From Megaleporinus macrocephalus (Eukaryota; Chordata; Actinopteri; Characiformes; Anostomidae): 64,000 bases of DNA. The stretch spans positions 20,031,366 through 20,095,365 of the forward strand of contig CM038706.1 of the NCBI GenBank assembly GCA_021613375.1. Reading direction: 5' to 3'. This document shows, in pieces, positions 57,851 through 64,000 of the stretch. The notes beneath the pieces were generated by a model, which had not been told where the DNA came from, searched no databases, and was given only the letters and a program-made list of their open reading frames with translations. The position numbers were made by a program, and so were the translations under genes. Numbering within the stretch: the first letter of the stretch is position 1; each line of letters starts with the position of its first letter.

Positions 57851-59751
57851 TTGAGGTTGGATGCGTTCTCTGACTTTCTAGCAGATAGTTATGTTGTGTA
57901 CTATGGACATTTTCTTTAATGAGTTATTTTTGAATGTTTGCTGATCTTGCATTGATCTGTCCTTGTCTATTAAGTTTACTTCAGTCACTATTTATAGGGT
58001 TTGGTTCCAAATGTGTCCTGTTTGGGGCTTTTATTGGGGAATAGTTGAATGTGTCAAATCTAAAAATGTTCTCTTTGTCTGCAGTGAAGTGCATTAAGGA
58101 CACGCCAGCCTACTTCGCTGAAAGACTCTACAAAGCCATGAAGGTGAGATACTTCAGTTTAGGACTGTTTATTGATTTAACATTAGATATGAAACAGAAC
58201 CCCTTAAATTCAGTTATTAAGAAATAATAATATCATTGGGATCATGTAATTGTGTTATATTACATGAGAACAGGCTGGTAGTACAGTTTTATTAAAGGAA
58301 TTGTATATACAACAGCAGTTTTGAGAAGGCTGGGACTAAAATCATTAAGCAGTGATTAGTAAATTCAGTTTGACCAGTATTAAATTGAAACTGGTGAATA
58401 AAACACACTATTTAAGTTTTATCTTCTTTTTTAACTTTTGTTTATAACAGTCTGAATGGTCCTTTTTTATTATTGGGCCCAGAGAACATGATGTCTGTTA
58501 TGCATATAAACAGTCTGAAAGTTTGACTCATCCACACATTTCCACTGCGCATCAGTCCATTTCAGATAAACTTGATTTCAGAGAATCGTTTCTGGAAACT
58601 GTTGAACTGTTGACCGCTGACTTTCACTGTGTTATAACTCGCGTCTGTGGTCACAGCATCAGACTTTTATAACAGTTTGTACATGTAGTGATAACCATCA
58701 GAGAAGCATGCTGGATTTGAATGAAGCACCATCTAAGGGGTCAGAGGTTACGGGCATTCATCTGTGGGTTTTGTTTTTTTCCCTTTATGCAGACATTTCT
58801 ATTTATTCCTCGAATGTTTTTATGTTATATTATAGATTGTGCCTAAAATCCTGACTGAGGAACATCATTAATAATCTGTTGCTTTTTTGCTGGTGCTTTT
58901 TTGCAGAGTTGTGAGCCATGACACATGAGGAAGGCTAGACTAGGCTAGGCCTTTCCTCAGTGCTTCTTTAATATTCAGATGTTTTTTCAATATTTTATTA
59001 CATTCCTAGTCTTAAATTGCTCCTGTCCCAGCTTTCTTGGAACATGCTGGCATCATTTTTTAAAAATAAGTGATATTTTAAAAATAATAATGAAGTAAAT
59101 GAAGTACTGAAGTAAATATTATGTATCTTCTATTTTTTATTAGAATTGTATTTACTAGAGTTTAGTTTGTAGGACCTACGTTTGAGAAGTGCTATTTTAC
59201 TTATTCAAGTGAAACATGGAGCGTAACACCTTTCGATTTGTATGTACAGGGACTGGGAACTAAAGACCGCACTCTGATCCGCATCATGGTGTCTCGGTCT
59301 GAGGTAGACATGCTGGACATCCGCCAGGCATACGTGAAGAAGTATGGGAAGTCTCTCTACACAGACATTTCTGTGAGTAAACTAACTCCTTTATCACCCC
59401 TGTTAAACTTTGTTAGCACTGTCAACAGAAACACAAGCAAAAGCATTTATGTGAGATATTATCACAGAATAAATGATGTACAGAACATTTCCTTCAGGGT
59501 TCACAATGTAAAGAGAATGTGAATGTGACCGTTGGTTCTGTTTTAGTATGTGGCCAACGGTCCCTGTATTACGGCTCCTATCTCCTGACCTTGACTGATT
59601 TACCATATGCGTATGATATTAAAGTAAATGATTTGGCTGAGCTGGAGGTGAGGGATGGATTTTTAACTGTTAATGTTCTTTGGGTTTGCAGGGCGACACT
59701 TCAGGGGATTACAAGAAATTGCTGTTGAAGCTTTGTGGTGGAAGTGATTAA
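44553..59751 (+). CDS. anxa11: Annexin A11, 14 coding exons
   Basis: Calcium-dependent phospholipid-binding protein with a long disordered N-terminus; the family acts in membrane trafficking, cytokinesis and RNA-granule transport on lysosomes. Exons: 44553-44814, 49597-49673, 52001-52318, 53484-53571, 53832-53926, 54105-54218, 54389-54479, 54596-54675, 55580-55636, 55724-55817, 56949-57044, 58085-58143, 59250-59372, 59692-59751. All joins keep frame: 537 aa (human 505). Residues 1-219 are Gly/Tyr/Pro/Gln-rich; 225-537 form four annexin repeats with calcium loops GFGTD (247), GAGTD (319), KLGTD (403) and GLGTKD (478). The start MSYPGYPP, the IGLDNV motif and the LCGGSD end identify A11 rather than A7. 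Which teleost duplicate (a or b) cannot be told from this window. AATAAA at 60724 fits the transcript end. Confidence 0.96.
45610..45840. mobile_element. Fish DNA-transposon fragment in anxa11 intron 1
   Basis: Contains accactgttccaagttttct, ccatttgtggataattgctc and ctggagtcccagagcctttg, words I recognise from a common fish repeat. No intact ORF. Confidence 0.5.
46319..46943. mobile_element. Terminal-inverted-repeat element, anxa11 intron 1
   Basis: Left end gggtgtgtccgaaatcgcgt + ac; right end is its near-perfect complement, gtacgcgatttcggacgcac + cc. TIRs are about 22 bp with one mismatch. Flanks 'ctagg' on both sides may be a short target duplication. The interior is relatively CpG-rich. 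Confidence 0.8.
47545..48080. mobile_element. Probable DNA transposon fragment ('gttcgcactacacgattt')
   Basis: Left boundary tagttcgcactacacgattt followed by repeated 'tcgccgac' words; CpG-rich against its surroundings. The right end is unclear. Confidence 0.4.
48340..48735. repeat. Dispersed repeat, copy 1 (anxa11 intron 1)
   Basis: Shares 'actgtaagtatgttctgcct', 'tatatgaaagcttaaaaaac', 'gcggagcaccatgg', 'gtgttctcg' and a (tta)n run with 52615-52955. The TTA run is at 48673-48712. Confidence 0.8.
49597..49673 (+). CDS. anxa11: anxa11 coding exon 2 (IGLDNV motif)
   Basis: Residues 88-113, [20 protein letters not shown] then FNMPAM. The IGLDNV motif is the conserved short helix of A11; its Asp is residue 101 here. 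Acceptor ttgtag, donor gtaagt. Confidence 0.94.
50650..50850 (-). other. Weak candidate antisense exon(s) in anxa11 intron 2
   Basis: On the minus strand two donor-like sites occur: aatacag|gtaagtacc near 50692 and gttacag|gtaagtaaa near 50847. The stretch before the first is open in one frame, ending [20 protein letters not shown] do not recognise the peptide; no full gene model was found. Confidence 0.2.
51765..51991 (+). mobile_element. Teleost LINE/SINE 3' tail touching anxa11 exon 3 acceptor
   Basis: Contains ggatgggtctccccttgtga, gtctggttcctcccaaggtt, gttgcctctggcttgctcac, gtaaagctgctttgaggcaa and aaataaacttgacttgactt, a common fish retroposon tail. It ends about 9 bp before the exon. 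Confidence 0.75.
52001..52318 (+). CDS. anxa11: anxa11 coding exon 3 (13-residue tandem repeats)
   Basis: Residues 114-219. After a [10 protein letters not shown] lead, five units of [13 protein letters not shown] (39 bp each, 52067-52261) with small changes, then [19 protein letters not shown]. Acceptor ttctctcag follows directly on a retroposon tail. Donor gtaagt. Confidence 0.94.
52427..53155. repeat. Intron 3 of anxa11: tandem duplication plus dispersed repeat copy 2
   Basis: 52427-52572 and 52976-53150 are copies of each other ('ggtgtttccaagtaccc', 'cttgttcttaaacaaccc' or 'ctcg..', 'ttacattacataatta', 'tctattcagca'), about 549 bp apart. Between them, 52615-52955 is the second copy of the 48340-48735 repeat. 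Confidence 0.8.
53484..53571 (+). CDS. anxa11: anxa11 coding exon 4
   Basis: Residues 220-248, [20 protein letters not shown] then VLRKAMKGF, entry into annexin repeat 1. Acceptor tttag, donor gtaaat. Confidence 0.95.
53832..53926 (+). CDS. anxa11: anxa11 coding exon 5
   Basis: Residues 249-280, [20 protein letters not shown] then [12 protein letters not shown], annexin repeat 1. Donor gtaatg. Confidence 0.95.
54105..54218 (+). CDS. anxa11: anxa11 coding exon 6
   Basis: Residues 281-318, [20 protein letters not shown] then [18 protein letters not shown]. Acceptor tttcag, donor gtttgt. Confidence 0.95.
54389..54479 (+). CDS. anxa11: anxa11 coding exon 7
   Basis: Residues 319-348, [20 protein letters not shown] then [10 protein letters not shown], annexin repeat 2. 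Donor gtttgt; the following intron is only 116 bp. Confidence 0.95.
54596..54675 (+). CDS. anxa11: anxa11 coding exon 8
   Basis: Residues 349-375, [20 protein letters not shown] then LLVSLAQ. Acceptor ttcag, donor gtaatg. Confidence 0.95.
55580..55636 (+). CDS. anxa11: anxa11 coding exon 9
   Basis: Residues 376-394, [19 protein letters not shown], the linker between repeats 2 and 3. The following intron is 87 bp. Confidence 0.94.
55724..55817 (+). CDS. anxa11: anxa11 coding exon 10
   Basis: Residues 395-425, [20 protein letters not shown] then [11 protein letters not shown], annexin repeat 3. Donor gtaagt. Confidence 0.95.
56949..57044 (+). CDS. anxa11: anxa11 coding exon 11
   Basis: Residues 426-457, [20 protein letters not shown] then [12 protein letters not shown]. 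Acceptor gtacag, donor gtaagt. Confidence 0.95.
57718..57887. repeat. Inverted repeat flanking a long (TA)n array, anxa11 intron 11
   Basis: Left arm 57718-57757 (aatctgctaggaaggctgag ...) and right arm 57848-57887 (its complement, ... ctgactttctagcagat) are about 40 bp with a handful of mismatches. The loop, 57765-57847, is about 41 TA units. Confidence 0.9.
58085..58143 (+). CDS. anxa11: anxa11 coding exon 12
   Basis: Residues 458-477, [20 protein letters not shown]. Acceptor ctgcag, donor gtgaga. Confidence 0.95.
58500..59050. mobile_element. Partial copy of the 43428-44371 DNA element, anxa11 intron 12
   Basis: Shares tttgactcatc, actgcgcatcagt or actgtgcatcagt, tctggaaactgttg, cacagcatcaga and tcctagtcttaaattgctcc, then cccagctttcttggaacatg at the end. 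Confidence 0.5.
59250..59372 (+). CDS. anxa11: anxa11 coding exon 13
   Basis: Residues 478-518, [20 protein letters not shown] then [20 protein letters not shown] and S, annexin repeat 4. Donor gtgagt. Confidence 0.96.
59692..59751 (+). CDS. anxa11: anxa11 last coding exon and stop
   Basis: Residues 519-537, [19 protein letters not shown], then TAA at 59749-59751. Acceptor tttgcag. Confidence 0.95.
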   Translation, partial: GDTSGDYKKLLLKLCGGSD

Positions 59752-60729
59752 GATGGTTTGTCTTTCATCACCATGAAGAGGATAAAATGCCATATTATGT
59801 GTATACAAATCATTTCTGTTCTCTCTGCACTCTTCTTCACTTGCATGCTGTCGCCATAATCTATGTAACTGCTCGTTTGCCAAAGAAACGTATGCATTTT
59901 TATGCCTTCTTTTATACAAATCTTTATTTTAAAGGAAGTAACCTTTTATATTTTTTCCGCGAACCGGGCTTAATATGTAACGCCTTAAGAGATAGATAAG
60001 AATGATTAAGTATTTTAAAAAACACTGGCTTCAGAAGCTGGTCATATATTTTTCAGTAAAAAAGAAAAAAAATATATATTTACGTATGTAATCGTATGAT
60101 GTCTTTGTTTCTATAGACATTGGATTATTAGCAGATTAGAAAATCAAGAATAATATATCCCCAGTTGTTTTGTTCATTCACATAAAACTCCAAATAGTGG
60201 AGTATTACAGGAACACACAAGTAACCACAGGTTCCTGATTTGTGCATCTTTTACTGATGAAAAGCCAGATTTTGTGTTTCTTGCTTAAAGGGCCCATAAC
60301 ATAGAAAATTATTTCACTTCATACAGTCCATATATGGACACCATGCTGCCAAAACAACCTGCTTTAAAATGATCACATGTGATCTCAGGAGAACCATCTC
60401 ATGTACATATATGCACCTATTCTGTTTAATTCTAATGGATAAATAGGAGGTTCGAAAAAAAATGGTCAAATAAAAAAAAAATTTTGACCATGTTTGGTGT
60501 GTAAAGCCAAACCATTATAAGAGGGACAATAGAAGACAAATGTAGGATATGGGCCCTTCAACATTTTTTGCTTCACCCTGTTTACATATTTGTTTTGTTA
60601 TGACAAGCACCTGCTGAAATATGAATACAATGGTAAAAATCAATCAGGTAACTTAAGAGACTTTGCTCGTTTGTTTGTACTCTGCACATTTCAAAACAAA
60701 GTATGTATTATCTGAACGAGAAAAATAAA
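59752..60729 (+). terminator. anxa11: anxa11 3' UTR with poly(A) signal
   Basis: AATAAA at 60724-60729 is the first canonical signal after the stop and implies a UTR of roughly 1 kb. The UTR includes a short MITE at 60289-60558. Confidence 0.65.
60289..60558. mobile_element. Short MITE in anxa11 3' UTR
   Basis: Left end aagggcccataacatag, right end ggatatgggccctt: perfect ~11-bp inverted ends, 270 bp in all, no ORF. Confidence 0.6.
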
Positions 60730-61999
60730 GCATGAGTGAAAATATACGTTCAAACAAATGCCTGAGCTCATCTTTACAGACTCACAGAAGCACAGCGGAG
60801 TGCGACCTCAAAACGTCCCTCAAATGAGTCCCCTGTGACTCAACTGTGACTCGCGCCGCCCTCTGCTTCAGGCCTCAGCAGAGACTCCATATAGGACAGC
60901 ATTACTGTACACAGATCATGTGAGAGTTCATGTGGAGCTGATCAGAATGAATGACAGGTCATCAGTGGATCACTCTGATGTTAAGGAGTGTGCACGTTGT
61001 CCTTATTCAGTTTCCAGTAACTACTTTGCTGAGCTACCAGTAGAGTGCAGTGTCACTCTGTTATAATGCTGCAGTATCGCTACAAGGCAAATGGGGACAC
61101 CACCGTTGTGTGCTTCAGCAACAAATGGCCATAAAAGTGTGTGTGGTGGGGGTGGTGGTGATGGGGGGGTGGTAAAGCACTCACTGCTGCACCTCAGAAA
61201 GAACTGCATAAGGAAATGCAGTGTTTCTCGTTAGCACTGAACAAACCTGGGTTTCTTTGTGAAGCTACCTAAACAAGCCAATGTATATTTCATTCACTGC
61301 ATTTGTCCCTTATGAATATTTAAAGCACGAGCGTCAGAAACCTAGGATTAGTGCTGACTGTTCAGGGGCTTACAAAATCCTCTACAGGACTTGAGCAGAG
61401 GCTTAGTACTATGAGTAAATATATTGAACGGATGCAGTAGGTAAAATAAAAACAGAATATTTTTATGTGATAATCACCGCTTTAATTTTCTAAACTGTGA
61501 TTGGATTTTGAGCACCGATTATGTTGGAGTGTTTGCCTAACTCCATGGGTAATTCTGAGAGGTTTGATGTGAAAAGGTTTAGTGAAACTTACAGATTTTT
61601 TTTTTACAGTAATGGTGGTGATAAGATCTAGGAGCTGCAATGTCAACAACACAGATACAGCCATTAACCGCCAGTGAGCCTACATGCGTATTCTGAGTTT
61701 TATATATATAATGTTGGTGTTGGTGAAAAGAAAGTGTTTGGGGAGCGTACTGCATGTACATCTCTGTGGAGAAGATTGTGGTGAGATTAAAATTAATAGA
61801 TTATCATGACGTCTTAGCCCAAAACTTTATGACAAAGCTATCGTTCAACAGTGTTTCAGGTACCAGGGCAGCATGTTCATAACCATTTTGTGTAATGACT
61901 TTCTTTGAGGGCTTTCTATCACCACCACTGTGAACAGCTGTGATTCAGTAGGATTTTCTAGAATGGAGCATTTCATATGAAGCCACTCTAAATGACTTG

Positions 62000-62105
62000 G
62001 ATAGATAAGATAGAGAGATAGATAGAGAGATAGATAGATAGAGAGATAGAGAGATAGATAGGGCACTTTATTAATCCCAGTGGGAAATTGAAGTATCACA
62101 GCAGC
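62000..62105 (-). repeat. GATA microsatellite joined to a LINE tail
   Basis: A (gata)n/(gaga) run is followed by cactttattaatcccagtg + ggaaattg, a typical fish LINE 3' end read in reverse. Confidence 0.6.
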
Positions 62106-62339
62106 TGAAGTACAGACGTATCTAGAGTACAAGATTAAAAGTAGCACACAAAGCAGGGAAGGCCTATTTACATTTACATAAGAATGCATATCAAAGTGCA
62201 GTGAATCAAGTGCAAGATAAGTACAGCCACATTTACCAGAAGTAAAGTGTATAATGTGCAAAGTGCATTATGTGGGACAGTTGTTTGTCTTTATCTGTGA
62301 AGTTCAAATTGAAATATTTGATCCAAGGCTGTTCAAAAA

Positions 62340-62490
62340 TTGTAGGTCAGCATCTAGAAGGTCTGTATGAAGCCGCTTATCATAACAACACAATGCGGCT
62401 AGCCAAAATCATTCCATCTGATGTGAATCATGTTTTGAACAGCGAATATGTACTTCTCCCATCTGGACGACGATGTCCCATGGCTCAATA
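62340..62490 (+). pseudogene. Probable non-LTR retrotransposon ORF fragment
   Basis: A short frame ends HVLNSEYVLLPSGRRCPMAQ before a stop. The LNSEYxLLPSGRR string resembles a segment seen in fish LINE proteins; identification is tentative. Confidence 0.35.
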
Positions 62491-62597
62491 AGGTTAGACT
62501 GAAGCATTCGTTTGTGCACCAGTCCATTCTTAAATTGAACAAGGCGCCTAATTTATAACTATCTAAGGTGGTTGTGATGCTAGGGATGCGAGTAAAG

Positions 62598-62830
<233 letters not shown>

Positions 62831-63782
62831 GATATTGTCCATCTGCTGTAAACAGTTCAAATGAAAGTGTCTGTGCGATACAGAGTCTGAATATTCTGCT
62901 CGTATTCACAGTAATTCAGTAAAAGTTAGATGATCTGGAAGATTCAAAAATTAAATGCAAGCGTAGTGTATTATTTAGGTTGCAGGGGTCTAGATTTTTT
63001 GGAGAAGTGTTTTATTGTGGTTGTGAATATGTGTTGTATGTTTTAGGAGAAGCTGGTTAAACTGGGCTTTACTGTACTGTACTGTCTCTGTGGACAAGAC
63101 ATTACACTGAATACAGATTGAAACAGTCTACAGCTTTTGTGCTGCAACCGCAGAATAACTGTACTCCTGAGCTCTGTGTGTGTACAGTAATGTGGTCTGT
63201 AATTGGTGGTTGTTAATTATAGCCTGACATGAAACCAAATGCGACAGTGACTGTTCACTGACAACATTCTATTTCTGCTTCCACAGTCAGAACATCCTCC
63301 TTTAAAACAACTCATTTGCACTCCTGTATAAATTTGAGGGAGGACGGATCTGTTTTACTCCAAAGCGATCATTTCTTAGCCAAGCTTACGTGTCAGTTTC
63401 ACTTTTATATGGGGGGTCAGGATTGTTTTCTGTGTTAGGGCATTTTATGCTGGTTTTTCAAGATCATTTATAGTAATGTTTACCCCATTTGGAAGATATG
63501 ATTGTTTAAAGTTGTGAAAATGTGGGTAAAAACCAATGGCCCGCTAATTACAGACCACATTAGTGTTGTCAGATTTGTAGAAGTAAAATATGTACATGTT
63601 TTTCTCTGTTTTCCAGCACATTTTCCAATTCACTGAATCATGTATGGAGGCCTGTTGTTTAAAAGGCTCAGCTGTTGCAATACCTGCCATTATATCTGCA
63701 ATGATTCCCGGTTTTACAATATGTATGTGTGTTTATGCATTCACTTTTGCTTGCTTTTCTTTGATTACGTAACGACGTACAG

Positions 63783-63860
63783 CAGATAAATTAGCCGCAG
63801 AAGGAGTTCCAGTTATAGCTCACGAAGGCAGCGTCTGTGCTCCATTTAGCTGCCTAAGAA
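63783..63860 (+). other. Weak candidate exon of an unknown gene
   Basis: Flanked by gtacag acceptor and gtaagt donor; one frame is open and reads DKLAAEGVPVIAHEGSVCAP then FSCLR. I do not recognise it, and no neighbouring exon is in the window. Confidence 0.2.
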
Positions 63861-64000
63861 GTAAGTAAATACATAAGACAGAGTTTCCTGAATGGCAACT
63901 GTAAATACAAACCACAGTGTGTTGATTGAAGTGATGAAGTGTTGGGTTTACATATCTTGTAGTGTTTACACCACAAAGCATTTGCTAATACTCTGCAAAA

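Noticed and set aside
61845..62261. 138-codon minus-strand ORF with YLSLYLSIYLS
   Set aside because: Driven by the GATA/GAGA microsatellite and a LINE tail.

Overview
This is a stretch of animal nuclear DNA, almost certainly from a teleost fish. It carries three large split protein genes with GT/AG introns, many AT-rich microsatellites and many decayed transposon pieces typical of fish genomes. The retroposon tail ending in 'aataaacttgacttgacttg' hints at an otophysan (characin- or catfish-like) fish, but that is weak evidence. There are no bacterial operons, CRISPR arrays, rRNA genes or tRNA genes that I can support.

Layout. (1) 1-4926: non-coding DNA downstream of pcbp4, with degenerate repeats. 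(2) 4927-14617, minus strand: pcbp4, a poly(C)-binding KH-domain RNA-binding protein. I rebuilt 12 coding exons (433 aa), plus a possible 5' UTR exon near 15.5 kb. (3) 15.6-20.1 kb: spacer between two divergently transcribed genes, rich in repeats. (4) 20150-29264, plus strand: mocos, molybdenum cofactor sulfurase, 15 coding exons (852 aa). (5) 29.3-39.5 kb: mocos 3' region and a gene-free, transposon-rich intergenic stretch that includes a large hairpin. (6) About 39.5-60.73 kb, plus strand: anxa11, annexin A11, with a probable non-coding first exon near 39.6 kb, 14 coding exons (537 aa) and a poly(A) signal at 60724. (7) 60.8-64 kb: intergenic microsatellites, LINE fragments and one weak exon candidate.

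The three genes are not a pathway. Mocos sulfurates the molybdenum cofactor of xanthine dehydrogenase and aldehyde oxidase. Pcbp4 binds C-rich RNA. Annexin A11 is a calcium/phospholipid-binding protein with a low-complexity, phase-separating N-terminus. All exon joins were checked by reading-frame phase, splice dinucleotides and fit to the known families; no search was run.

I found no clear new biological system. The best leads are structural: a 90-bp duplication of the splice acceptor and start codon of anxa11; a minisatellite grown from a Tc1-type transposon end; a roughly 125-bp-arm hairpin; an inverted repeat around a long TA array inside anxa11; a retroposon tail touching the acceptor of the anxa11 repeat exon; C-rich and CU-rich tracts beside two pcbp4 exons, suggestive of self-regulation; and an upstream ORF ending two bases before the mocos start.
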